From: Sideroxydans sp.
GTDB taxonomy: Bacteria; Pseudomonadota; Gammaproteobacteria; Burkholderiales; Gallionellaceae
DNA length: 64,000 nucleotides
Assembly (NCBI GenBank): GCA_016124455.1
Contig: WGNQ01000010.1
Coordinates: 1 to 64,000 of the forward strand
Direction of reading: 5' to 3'
Program-made: the position numbers and the translations under genes
The notes under the pieces: generated by a model
Database searches by the model: none
Told to the model about the DNA's origin: nothing
What the model saw: the letters and a program-made list of their open reading frames with translations, nothing else
Shown here: positions 16,074 to 25,393 of the stretch, piece after piece
Numbering within the stretch: position 1 is the first letter of the stretch
Layout of the letters: each line of letters starts with the position of its first letter

Positions 16074-18056
16074 ATGAACAAAAGCAAAGCGCTCCAGCAA
16101 TTTCACCAGGCATACGCACTGCACCAGAATGGCAGATTCAATGAAGCGGAATCCGCCTACAACATGGCGCTTGCCGCCGACCCCGGGAATCCCGATGTGC
16201 TGCGTATGCATGGCTTGCTGCACTTGCAGCGCGGGAATTGGGCGGAAGGCGCGCGACTGACGGGCGCTTCCCTGAAAAGCAACCCGAATCAGCCGGAGGC
16301 ATGGAACAACCATGGCTATGCGCTGCAGAACATGGGGCAATACGAAGAAGCGCTTGCTAGCTATGATCAAGCGGCCAAACTGAATCCGGCTTATGCCGGT
16401 GCCTGGTATAACCGCGGCAATGTGTTGCGGGATATGCGGCGTTATGACGACGCGGTGACGAGTTATCAGCAGGCCTTGGCTATCCGTCCTGACCATGCCG
16501 ATACCTGGGTCAATCTTGGTAACACCTTCAAGCTTATGCAGCGCTACGATGAGGCGCGCTCTTGCTATGAGCAGGCAATTGTCCTGATGCCGGGCCAGGC
16601 GGTTGCCCACAATAACCTGGGAAATACGCTGAATGAGCTGGAGCGTTACGACGATGCGCTTGCCTGCTTCAACAGGGCGATTGCGCTTAATCCGGATTAT
16701 GCCGAAGCGTATTACAACAAATCCCTGGTTCTGCAAGAGCTGGGGCGTCATGCCGAGGCTGTCGCAGGTTACCGGAAAGCACTTGCGTTCAGGCCTGACC
16801 ATGCCGAGGCGCATCTTAATCTTGGCCGCTCTCTGCAAAAGCTCGGGAAACATGGCGAAGCCATGTCTAGTTATGATCGGGCAATCGCACTGAAACCGGA
16901 TTATGCGGATGCCTATGCCAGTAAGGGCAGTTTGCTGGTCGAGATGGGAAGGATGGCTGAAGCGGAAACGGTTTTGAGCGAAGCGCTGGAAGTCGCGCCC
17001 GGTGAAATTGCGCCATTGCTTGTGCTGTTGTCGCTGAAGCGTTGCGGGCGCGATGACCCATTGCTCCGGCAGCTGGTGCTCCATTATGCGGACCGCGCTG
17101 TGCTGTCAGTGGAGAAGCGGGCAGCCTTGAGTTTTGCCATGGGCAAAGCCATGGAAAATATAGGTGAATATGACCAGGCCTTCAGTGCATATGAGGAGGG
17201 CAACCGACTTCACCATTTGGGGCATCCTTACGATGAAGCCGAGGAAATCCGTCATGTGGAAAATACATGCAGTTTTTTCTCGGCAGACCTGTTTGAAAAT
17301 TGCAGAATTCTTGCGGATACATTGCCGCCGGAGCAGGACGAACGGGTACCGATATTTATTGTAGGCATGCCGCGCTCCGGCACCACGTTGATCGAGCAGA
17401 TTCTCGCCAGTCATCCGGCACTTTACGGTGCCGGAGAGCTGCCGGTCCTTGGTGAGCTTGCCAAGAAAGTCGAGTTGCCGCCAATCGGCTCGCCCAATTG
17501 GGAGGACTCCTTACGGATGCTGCGCGAGCTCGGGCAGGAATATTTGGCGCGGGTATGGCAGCTGGCACCGGAGGCGCGGTACATAACAGACAAGATGCCG
17601 CACAACTTCCGTAATCTGGGGTTGATTCCACTGATGTTGCCGAACGCAAAAATCATTCATTCCATGCGTGATCCGATGGATTCTTGCTTTTCCTGCTATG
17701 CGCTGAAATTTACCGATGGCCATGAATACTGTTACAGCCTGGAGACGCTGGGCAGACATAATTTACGCTACCGGCAGTTAATGGATCACTGGCACCGCGT
17801 TCTGCCAGGCCGGATACTGGATGTGCGTTACGAAGATACCGTGGCTGACCTAGAGGGGCAGGCCAGGCGGCTACTGGAATATGTGGGGCTGCCGTGGGAT
17901 CCGGCGTGCCTCAACTTTTATGAAAACAAACGCGCAGTCAGTACCGCCAGTGTCACCCAGGTGCGCAAACCGATCTATTCGAGTTCCGTTGCGCGCTGGA
18001 AACATTTCGAGAAGCACCTTGCTCCGCTAATTGAAATTGTCCGTTCTACTACTTAA
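16074..18056 (+). CDS. TPR-repeat sulfotransferase (copy 1)
   Basis: The 660-residue protein has nine or so tetratricopeptide repeats (about 8-310; each with the pattern A..N.G..L...G....A...Y..A....P). A sulfotransferase domain follows from about 420. The PAPS 5'-phosphosulfate loop is FIVGMPRSGTTLIEQILASH, and a 3'-phosphate motif is seen in IIHSMRDPMDSCFSC. Such enzymes move sulfate from PAPS to a protein or glycan, with the TPR part probably holding the acceptor. No secretion signal is visible, so it is likely cytoplasmic. Six bases separate it from a second copy. The acceptor is unknown. Confidence 0.85.
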   Translation: MNKSKALQQFHQAYALHQNGRFNEAESAYNMALAADPGNPDVLRMHGLLHLQRGNWAEGARLTGASLKSNPNQPEAWNNHGYALQNMGQYEEALASYDQAAKLNPAYAGAWYNRGNVLRDMRRYDDAVTSYQQALAIRPDHADTWVNLGNTFKLMQRYDEARSCYEQAIVLMPGQAVAHNNLGNTLNELERYDDALACFNRAIALNPDYAEAYYNKSLVLQELGRHAEAVAGYRKALAFRPDHAEAHLNLGRSLQKLGKHGEAMSSYDRAIALKPDYADAYASKGSLLVEMGRMAEAETVLSEALEVAPGEIAPLLVLLSLKRCGRDDPLLRQLVLHYADRAVLSVEKRAALSFAMGKAMENIGEYDQAFSAYEEGNRLHHLGHPYDEAEEIRHVENTCSFFSADLFENCRILADTLPPEQDERVPIFIVGMPRSGTTLIEQILASHPALYGAGELPVLGELAKKVELPPIGSPNWEDSLRMLRELGQEYLARVWQLAPEARYITDKMPHNFRNLGLIPLMLPNAKIIHSMRDPMDSCFSCYALKFTDGHEYCYSLETLGRHNLRYRQLMDHWHRVLPGRILDVRYEDTVADLEGQARRLLEYVGLPWDPACLNFYENKRAVSTASVTQVRKPIYSSSVARWKHFEKHLAPLIEIVRSTT

Positions 18057-18061
18057 CCGGT

Positions 18062-20056
18062 TTGCTCATGAATACCAATAAATCTCACCCGTTACTTTCC
18101 CGGGCTTTCTTGCTGCATCAGGCGGGCAGGCTGGATGAGGCGGAAACTGCGTATCGCACGATACTGGAGGAGGAAGCCCGGAATCCGCAGGTACTCAGCA
18201 TGCTGGGCATGCTGCAGATGCAGCGCGGTGACTGGGAAGGCGGGGTGCTGACGTTAAATGCCTCGCTGGAAATTGAGCCGGGGCAGCCTGATGCACTCAA
18301 TAATCTTGGTTACGCGCTGCAAACGCTGAGCCGCGACGAAGAGGCGCTGGCCTGTTATGACCAGGCGATTGCTCTTCTGCCCAGCCATGTCAGCGCCTGT
18401 TATAACCGCGGCAATATCCTGCAGAATCTGGGGCGCTATCAGGATGCCATAGACAGTTTCCAGAAGGCGCTTTCACTGCGACCGCATCATGCTGACAGCC
18501 ATGTCAATCTTGGCAATGCATTTGCCAGACTGGGCAGGCACGACGAGGCGCTTACCAGTTACATCAAGGCGCTAAATCTAAGCCCTGCTGATCCTGGCAT
18601 TGCCAACAACCTTGGCTTGGCGCTGAAGGCGCTCAAGCGATACAAGGAGGCGCAGGCGTATTTTAATAAGGCTATCGCCCTGCAGCCGAACTATGTCGAT
18701 GCACATTTTAATCTTGCTATTGCACTGCAGGATATGGGGCATAACGAGGAAGCGCGGGCAGAATTTGGCCGGGCAATTGCGTTACATCCTGCCCATGCTG
18801 ACGCACATGTCCGCTTGGGGCAGGTGTTGCAAAGTCTGCAGCACCATGCAGAGGCACTGGCCAGTTATCAGGTGGCCCTCTCTATCCGGCCAGACGATGC
18901 GGGTACCCATGTCAGCCTGGGAGTGCTGCATATGGAGCTGGGTAATAGCGAGGAGGCCACCAATTGCTTCCTGCGTGCGATTGAGGCTGATCAGCAATGC
19001 AGCGCAGCCTATCTCAATCTTGCTACCCAGAACCACTACGCTCGAGACGAGGCGCTGTTTACACAGCTTCAGTCGCTTTATGCGCGGCGTACCACGCTGC
19101 CGGCAAATGAACGAATTGACGTGAGTTTTGCAATGGGTGAGGCGCTGGAGAAAATGGGACGGTACGAAGAGTCTTTTGCCGCCTTTGCGGAGGGCAATCA
19201 GCTGCGTTGTGTCGATAACCCTGTTGACGAAGTCGTCATGGAAACATTGTTTGATAAAACAACCACACTTTTTACCCGGGAGCTGTTCGGGGAATGCCAG
19301 GCGCTTTCCTCCATTCTGCCGTCCTCACACGAAGAGCGTGTGCCGGTGTTCATCGTAGGAATGCCGCGCTCCGGTACCACACTGATTGAGCAAATTCTCG
19401 CCAGTCATCCTGCTGTTTTTGGCGCTGGTGAGCTTGACGACATAGGCGAGGTGGTCCAGCAGGCCGGGGTTATTTTGCGTGACTCGCCCGACATGGAAAC
19501 CTCATTGCTGCGTTTGCGTGATATGGGACGTGAGTATATGGATCGGGTTTGGAAGCGGGCGCCTGATGCGCGCTATATCACTGACAAAATGCCGGGTAAT
19601 TTCCGGTACCTTGGATTAATCCATTTGATGCTGCCAAATGCAAAAATCATTCATTCCATGCGTGATCCGCTGGATTCATGTTTTTCCTGCTATGCCTTGA
19701 GTTTCAAGGATGGCCATGAATACAGCTACGATCTGGAAATGCTGGGCAGACACTACCAGCGTTACCAGCGGCTTATGGCCCACTGGCACAGCGTCTTGCC
19801 AGCGGGCAAGATACTGGATGTGCGCTATGAGGATATTGTGGCGGATCTGGAGGGGCAGACCAGGCGCTTGCTGGAATATGTCGATTTGCCTTGGGATCCG
19901 GCTTGCCTTAATTTTCATGAAAACAAACGTACAGTCAGCACCGCAAGTGTTGCGCAAGTGCGCAAGCCCATCTATTCCAGTTCCGTCGCGCGCTGGAAAA
20001 ACTTCGAGAAGCATCTGGGGCCATTGCTGGAGATAGTCGGTACGCAGCATTCATAA
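18062..20056 (+). CDS. TPR-repeat sulfotransferase (copy 2)
   Basis: This 664-residue protein has the same plan as its neighbour: TPRs to about residue 310 and a sulfotransferase domain with VFIVGMPRSGTTLIEQILAS and IIHSMRDPLDSCFSC. The C-terminal 250 residues are almost identical to copy 1 (for example the shared ending KPIYSSSVARWK), while the TPR halves diverge. That pattern fits tandem duplication followed by change in acceptor recognition, or gene conversion of the catalytic half. It ends at a hairpin and is presumably co-transcribed with copy 1. Confidence 0.85.
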   Translation: MLMNTNKSHPLLSRAFLLHQAGRLDEAETAYRTILEEEARNPQVLSMLGMLQMQRGDWEGGVLTLNASLEIEPGQPDALNNLGYALQTLSRDEEALACYDQAIALLPSHVSACYNRGNILQNLGRYQDAIDSFQKALSLRPHHADSHVNLGNAFARLGRHDEALTSYIKALNLSPADPGIANNLGLALKALKRYKEAQAYFNKAIALQPNYVDAHFNLAIALQDMGHNEEARAEFGRAIALHPAHADAHVRLGQVLQSLQHHAEALASYQVALSIRPDDAGTHVSLGVLHMELGNSEEATNCFLRAIEADQQCSAAYLNLATQNHYARDEALFTQLQSLYARRTTLPANERIDVSFAMGEALEKMGRYEESFAAFAEGNQLRCVDNPVDEVVMETLFDKTTTLFTRELFGECQALSSILPSSHEERVPVFIVGMPRSGTTLIEQILASHPAVFGAGELDDIGEVVQQAGVILRDSPDMETSLLRLRDMGREYMDRVWKRAPDARYITDKMPGNFRYLGLIHLMLPNAKIIHSMRDPLDSCFSCYALSFKDGHEYSYDLEMLGRHYQRYQRLMAHWHSVLPAGKILDVRYEDIVADLEGQTRRLLEYVDLPWDPACLNFHENKRTVSTASVAQVRKPIYSSSVARWKNFEKHLGPLLEIVGTQHS

Positions 20057-20096
20057 GCGGGGCATGCCGGAGATGGCATACCCCGCCTCATTGTTT
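20057..20096 (+). terminator. Probable terminator after the sulfotransferase pair
   Basis: Arms GCGGGGCATGCC (20057-20068) and GGCATACCCCGC (20075-20086) form a 12-bp stem with one mismatch directly after the TAA. A T-rich stretch (TTGTTTTG) follows four bases later. Confidence 0.6.
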
Positions 20097-20129
20097 TGTA
20101 CCTGAGCGTTTCAGGTAAAATCACCCGCC

Positions 20130-23100
20130 ATGAATTCTCCCGCCAATTCCCAACAGGCGCGCCGCTCGGCGCGCATCGCATCCCTGCTGCCGATTGAGTA
20201 TCCGGCTGACTTGCCGGTAGTGGCGCGGCGCGAAGAGCTGGCGCGGGCAATCAGTGCACATCAGGTGGTTATCGTGTGTGGCGAAACCGGCTCCGGCAAG
20301 ACCACGCAGTTGCCGAAGATCTGCCTGGGCATTGGCCGCGGCGTCGAGGGCATCATTGGTCATACCCAGCCGCGCAGGGTGGCGGCGCGCTCGGTGGCGA
20401 ACCGTATTGCACACGAACTGAAGTCCGAGCTGGGCGGGGCAGTCGGCTACAAAATACGCTTCAACGACAAGGTGTCGGCGGATACCTGCATCAAGCTGAT
20501 GACCGACGGCATCCTGCTGGCGGAAATCCAGGGCGATCCGCTGTTGAAGAAATATGACACGCTGATTATCGACGAGGCCCATGAGCGCTCGCTCAACATC
20601 GATTTCCTGCTCGGCTATTTCCGCCAGCTGCTACCACGCCGCCCCGACCTCAAGCTCATCATCACCTCGGCTACGCTGGATGCGGAACGTTTCTCCAGGC
20701 ATTTCGGCAATGCGCCGGTAGTACAGGTGTCCGGGCGCAGTTATCCGGTGGAAGTGCGCTACCGTCCGATGCAGGAAAATGCAGAGGGTGAGCTGGAAGA
20801 TGTGCCGCAGGCCGTCTGCGCGGCGCTGGATGAAATTTCCATTGGCGGGCTGCGTGGCGATGTACTGGTATTCCTGCCCGGCGAGCGCGAAATACGCGAG
20901 ACGGCAGAGGCGTTGCGCAAGCACCATCCGAAGCATGTGGAAATCCTGCCGCTGTTTTCACGTCTGTCCGCGACAGAGCAGGACAGGGTGTTCAAGCCGA
21001 CCAACCAGCGCCGCGTGGTGTTGTCCACCAACGTGGCCGAAACTTCGCTGACGGTGCCCAATATCGGTTATGCGATCGATTGCGGGCTGGCGCGCATCAA
21101 TCGTTACAGTATCCGCCAGAAGGTGGAGCAGCTGCATGTGGAGAAAATTTCGCGCGCCGCGGCAAACCAGCGTGCCGGCCGTTGCGGCCGGGTAATGAGC
21201 GGAATCTGCGTCCGGCTGTACGATGAGGCGGAATTTATCGCGCGTGCCGAATTCACCGATGCCGAAATATTCCGGGTGTCGCTGGCAACGGTGATCCTGC
21301 GCATGGCTGCGCTGAACCTTGGCGAGATCGACAAGTTTCCGTTCATCGAAGCACCCGGTTCGCGCTCGATCGCCGATGGCTACCAGTTGCTTGCGGAACT
21401 CGGTGCGACCGACGAGGCACAGCAGCTAACCCCGCTGGGCAGGGAGCTTGCGCGGTTGCCGCTCGATCCGAAGGTTTCCCGCCTGTTGCTGGCGGGGCGG
21501 CAATATCATTGCCTGTCGGAAATCCTCGTCATTGCCAGTGTGCTGTCGCTGCAGGATCCGCGCGAGCGGCCGCAGGAAAGGCGCGAGACGGCAGATGCGG
21601 CGCACCAGCGCTTCAATGACGAGCGTTCCGATTTTCTCGCTTACCTGAAGATCTGGGCATGGTTCCAGGAGGCGGTCAGACACAAGAAATCGAAGCGCCA
21701 GCTGGCCGGTTTGTGCCACGAGAATTTCCTGTCGCCGTTGCGGTTGCGCGAGTGGCATGACCTTTACCAGCAATTGCATGCACAGGTGCTGGAGATGGGC
21801 ATTCGCCTCAATGAGCAGCCGGCCAGCTACGAGCAAATCCATAAAGCGCTGCTGACCGGCCTGCTCGGCAATATCGGCAGCAAGAGCGTGGAAGACATGC
21901 ATTATCTCGGCGCGCGCGGCATCAAATTTTTCATTGCACCGAATTCGGTGCTGGCGAAGAAGGGAGCAAAGTGGGTGATGGCGGCGGAACTGACCGAAAC
22001 CCACAGGCTTTATGCGCGTTGTGTGGCACGCATTGAATCACAGTGGCTGGAAGAAGTGGGCGCACACATGATCAAGCGCCATTACTATGACCCGCACTGG
22101 GAGAAGAAGGCGGCGCAAGTGGCGGCATGGGAGCGCAGCACATTGTACGGACTGGTAATCAATCCGAAAAAACGTGTGCATTACGGGCCGATGAATCCGC
22201 AGGAGTCACGCGAGGTGTTCATCCGCCAGGCACTGGTGGACGGCGAGTTTGACACCCGTGCGCCGTTCTTTGCGCACAACCGCAAGCTGATCCACGACAT
22301 CGAAGCGCTGGAACACAAGGCGCGCCGTCCCGACGTACTGGTGGACGATGAGCTGATTTTCGCTTTCTACGACGCACGTATCCCGCAAGGGATACATAAC
22401 GGTGCGGCGTTCGAGCACTGGCGCAAGGAAGCCGAGCGCGACAATCCGAAGTTGCTGTTCCTGCAGCGCGACGACCTGATGCGCCACGAGGCGGCCGGCA
22501 TCACTACCGACCAGTTTCCGCCACAACTGGTGATGAACAATGTCAGCTATGCGCTGAGCTACCATTTTGCGCCCGGCCAGAAGGACGATGGCGTGACATT
22601 GAGTATGCCGCAGGCACTGATCAACCAGGTCTCGGCGGCGCGCTGTGAATGGCTGGTGCCGGGGTTGCTGGCGGACAAGGTTGCACTGTTGCTGAAGACG
22701 TTGCCGCAAAGGCTGCGCCGCCACCTGGTGCCGCTGCCGGAATTTGCTGCTGCGTTCTGCCGTGAGGTGGCGCCTGCCGACGTGCCGTTGCTGCAGGCGC
22801 TGGCGCGCTATATTCGCGAGCAAAAGCAGTTTGACGCCCCGCTCGATGCTTTTCGCCTGGAACAGTTGCCAGCGCATCTGGCGATGAATTTCCGCGTGCT
22901 GGACGAGCACGGGCGTCAGCTCGGCATGTCGCGCAACTTTGCGCAATTGCGTGGGGAGCTGGCGCCGAAGTTGGAGGCGCCGCCGGTCAAGGCTGCAGAA
23001 ACGGCGCAAACGTACGAGCGCTATACCGCCTGGAGTTTCGGTGCATTCGAGGATACTTCGTTGCTGGGCCGTGCCGGCCAGATGGTGACGCTGTTCAACG

Positions 23101-23861
23101 CACTGACTGACGAGGGCGATGCGGTGACGCTGCGCGCTTATGACACGCGCGATGAAGCGCAGGCCATGCATCGCAGGGGGTTGGCGAGGCTGTTCATGCT
23201 GGCGCTGAAAGAGCAGGTGAAATACCTCGAGAAGAACCTGCCCGATGCACAAAAACTTGGCATGCTGTTCCTGCCGTTCGGCAGTCAGCAGGACCTGCAG
23301 TGCCAGATCCTGGCGGTGACCTTCGAGCGTTGCTGCCTGATGGAGCCGTGGCCGGCCAACGCAACCGATTTTGCCGCGCGCAGCAAGGAGGCGAAGAGCC
23401 GCCTGACCCTGGTGGCGCAGGAAATTGCGCGACTGGTCGGTGCGGTGCTGGCCGAATACCATGCATTGCAGAAATCCCTGCCCGGATTCAAGGCGCATGG
23501 GCAGGCGGTCCAGGACATCCGTAGCCAGTGCGAGTGGCTGCTGGGCAAGGAATGGATTGCGAGTACGCCGTACGAGCGGCTGCAGCATCTGCCGCGCTAC
23601 TGCAAGGCAATCAGCGTGCGGCTGGAAAAATTGCGCGTCAACCCGGCGCGCGACGCACAGCAACTGGCGCAATTGCTGCCGCTGCAGCAACAGTGGCAGC
23701 GCAAACTGGCGGCGCAGCAAGGCGAGCGCGATCCGCAACTGGAAGATTTCGGCTGGCTGTTGCAGGAACTGCGCGTATCGCTGTTTGCGCAGGAGCTGAA
23801 GACGCCGGTGATCGTGTCGGTGAAGCGGCTGGAGAAACTGCTGGCCAGTATCAGCCGTTGA
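20130..23861 (+). CDS. hrpA: ATP-dependent RNA helicase HrpA
   Basis: HrpA is a DEAH-box helicase; in E. coli it resolves stalled ribosome complexes and processes some fimbrial mRNA. The 1243-residue protein shows Walker A GETGSGKT at 51-58, DEAH at 148-151, IITSATL and the QRAGRCGR motif VI. The helicase-associated, OB-fold and long C-terminal DUF3418 regions follow. The length is close to the 1300 of E. coli. It converges with the ketosynthase gene and overlaps its 3' end by 11 bp. Confidence 0.95.
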   Translation: MNSPANSQQARRSARIASLLPIEYPADLPVVARREELARAISAHQVVIVCGETGSGKTTQLPKICLGIGRGVEGIIGHTQPRRVAARSVANRIAHELKSELGGAVGYKIRFNDKVSADTCIKLMTDGILLAEIQGDPLLKKYDTLIIDEAHERSLNIDFLLGYFRQLLPRRPDLKLIITSATLDAERFSRHFGNAPVVQVSGRSYPVEVRYRPMQENAEGELEDVPQAVCAALDEISIGGLRGDVLVFLPGEREIRETAEALRKHHPKHVEILPLFSRLSATEQDRVFKPTNQRRVVLSTNVAETSLTVPNIGYAIDCGLARINRYSIRQKVEQLHVEKISRAAANQRAGRCGRVMSGICVRLYDEAEFIARAEFTDAEIFRVSLATVILRMAALNLGEIDKFPFIEAPGSRSIADGYQLLAELGATDEAQQLTPLGRELARLPLDPKVSRLLLAGRQYHCLSEILVIASVLSLQDPRERPQERRETADAAHQRFNDERSDFLAYLKIWAWFQEAVRHKKSKRQLAGLCHENFLSPLRLREWHDLYQQLHAQVLEMGIRLNEQPASYEQIHKALLTGLLGNIGSKSVEDMHYLGARGIKFFIAPNSVLAKKGAKWVMAAELTETHRLYARCVARIESQWLEEVGAHMIKRHYYDPHWEKKAAQVAAWERSTLYGLVINPKKRVHYGPMNPQESREVFIRQALVDGEFDTRAPFFAHNRKLIHDIEALEHKARRPDVLVDDELIFAFYDARIPQGIHNGAAFEHWRKEAERDNPKLLFLQRDDLMRHEAAGITTDQFPPQLVMNNVSYALSYHFAPGQKDDGVTLSMPQALINQVSAARCEWLVPGLLADKVALLLKTLPQRLRRHLVPLPEFAAAFCREVAPADVPLLQALARYIREQKQFDAPLDAFRLEQLPAHLAMNFRVLDEHGRQLGMSRNFAQLRGELAPKLEAPPVKAAETAQTYERYTAWSFGAFEDTSLLGRAGQMVTLFNALTDEGDAVTLRAYDTRDEAQAMHRRGLARLFMLALKEQVKYLEKNLPDAQKLGMLFLPFGSQQDLQCQILAVTFERCCLMEPWPANATDFAARSKEAKSRLTLVAQEIARLVGAVLAEYHALQKSLPGFKAHGQAVQDIRSQCEWLLGKEWIASTPYERLQHLPRYCKAISVRLEKLRVNPARDAQQLAQLLPLQQQWQRKLAAQQGERDPQLEDFGWLLQELRVSLFAQELKTPVIVSVKRLEKLLASISR

Positions 23862-25104
23862 GGCCCGGATCGAAGCGTTTTGCGATGAGTACCGCGTTGC
23901 TGCCGCCGAAGGCGAACGAGTTGGACATCACGGCATTCAGCTCGACGTTGCGCCGCCCCTGGTTCGGCACGTAATCGAGGTCGCATTCCGGGTCGGGCTG
24001 GTGCAGGTTGGTGGTGGGCGGAATCGCGTTATGCTGCAGCGCAAGCACGGCGGCCATGAATTCCACTGCACCGGTTGCGCCCATCAGGTGGCCGTGCATC
24101 GACTTGGTGGAGCTGACCGGAATGCTGTGCGCATGTTCGCCGAATGCCTGCTTGATCGCCTCGGTTTCCTGGATGTCGCCGACCAGCGTGGCCGTGCCGT
24201 GGGCATTGATATAGTGAATGTCCTGTGGCTGCATCTGTGCGCCGCGCAGTGCGTTGAGGATCGCGCGGGTCTGGCCGGCAGCGTCAGGCTTGGTGATATG
24301 GCTGGCGTCGGAAGAACTGTCGTAGCCGGCGATTTCCGCATAAATTCGCGCACCGCGCCGGATCGCGCGTTCGGCGTCTTCCAGCACCAGCACGGCGGCG
24401 CCTTCGCCCAGCACCAGCCCGCTGCGATCCCTGGAAAACGGTTTGCATGAGGCGGATGCGTCCTGTTCGTCTTCCAGCGCCAGCGTGCGCAATGCTTCCC
24501 AGGCTTTCATTGCGCCATGCGTCAGCAGTGCTTCCGAGCCGCCGGCCAGCATCACGTCGGCGTAGCCGTCCCTGATCTGCCGGTAGGCTTCGCCGATGGC
24601 GATGGCCGACGATGAGCAGGCGGTGGAATAGGTAACGTTGGAGCCCTGCAGCTGGTAGTTGATCGAGATATGCGAGGCCGCGGCATTGTTCATCGTCAGC
24701 AACACACTCAACGGTTTGACGCGCGGGGTTTCGCGCTGGAAGATTTCGACATAGCCTTCTTCCAGGGTGCTGGCGCCGCCCATGCCGGTGCCCATGGTGA
24801 CACCCGCGCGCGGGCGCTCATGCTCGGCCAGCTCCAGTTGCGCATCCTTGACCGCCTGCTCGGCGGCAATCAGGGCAAACTGGCTGAAGCGTTCGATGCC
24901 GGACAGCTTGATCCTGGAAAAATAGTCGGCAGGATTATAGTCCGCCACCGGTGCGCCGATGCGGATGGAAAGCTTGTCGATGAAGTCGGTTTGCAGGCGT
25001 CTGACGCCGGAGCGGCCAGCCATCAGGTTATCGAAAAATTCAGCGGGGTTCTTGCCGACCGGGGAGATGACGCCCAGTCCGGTGATGACTACACGGCGAG
25101 CCAT
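23851..25104 (-). CDS. Beta-ketoacyl-ACP synthase (FabF-like)
   Basis: The 417-residue condensing enzyme has the thiolase-fold Cys-His-His triad: Cys163 in STACSSS, His302 in INAHGTAT and His339 in KSMHGHLMGATG. KAS II enzymes join malonyl-ACP to a growing acyl chain. It lies outside the usual fabHDG-acpP-fabF cluster, 12 bp downstream of its own small ACP and an unusual hydrolase. It is therefore more likely part of a dedicated acyl or polyketide-like pathway than the main fabF. The substrate is not predictable. Confidence 0.88.
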   Translation of the reverse strand: MARRVVITGLGVISPVGKNPAEFFDNLMAGRSGVRRLQTDFIDKLSIRIGAPVADYNPADYFSRIKLSGIERFSQFALIAAEQAVKDAQLELAEHERPRAGVTMGTGMGGASTLEEGYVEIFQRETPRVKPLSVLLTMNNAAASHISINYQLQGSNVTYSTACSSSAIAIGEAYRQIRDGYADVMLAGGSEALLTHGAMKAWEALRTLALEDEQDASASCKPFSRDRSGLVLGEGAAVLVLEDAERAIRRGARIYAEIAGYDSSSDASHITKPDAAGQTRAILNALRGAQMQPQDIHYINAHGTATLVGDIQETEAIKQAFGEHAHSIPVSSTKSMHGHLMGATGAVEFMAAVLALQHNAIPPTTNLHQPDPECDLDYVPNQGRRNVELNAVMSNSFAFGGSNAVLIAKRFDPGLNG

Positions 25105-25116
25105 GGCTGACGGCGC

Positions 25117-25362
25117 TCAGGAAGCGTTCTGCTGCTCCGCCACCAGGCGATCAACTACATTGGCAATGTCCTGGATGGTCTTGAGCTCGACGCGCTCGTC
25201 CGGCAACTTGATCTTGAACTCGTCTTCGATGTTGAACATGAATTCGATCACCGACAGCGAATCCAGACCCAGCGATTCCAGTTCTGCATCGGGGGCGAGT
25301 GTTTCCTCCTTCAGCTCGAACTGTTCGGCCATCATGCGCTGTATGGTTTGCAGAGTACTCAT
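25117..25362 (-). CDS. Acyl carrier protein (pathway-specific)
   Basis: The 81-residue protein carries the phosphopantetheine site in LESLGLDSLSVIEF, with Ser in the DSL motif, flanked by acidic helices (FNIEDEFKIKLPDE). The start is set at 25362 because AGGAAG lies five bases upstream; a longer frame would begin at 25410 inside the hydrolase gene. It sits between the hydrolase and the ketosynthase, so the three products probably act on one ACP-bound chain. Confidence 0.88.
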   Translation of the reverse strand: MSTLQTIQRMMAEQFELKEETLAPDAELESLGLDSLSVIEFMFNIEDEFKIKLPDERVELKTIQDIANVVDRLVAEQQNAS

Positions 25363-25393
25363 TTGTCTTCCTGTTGGCTGGGGAATGCCCGAG

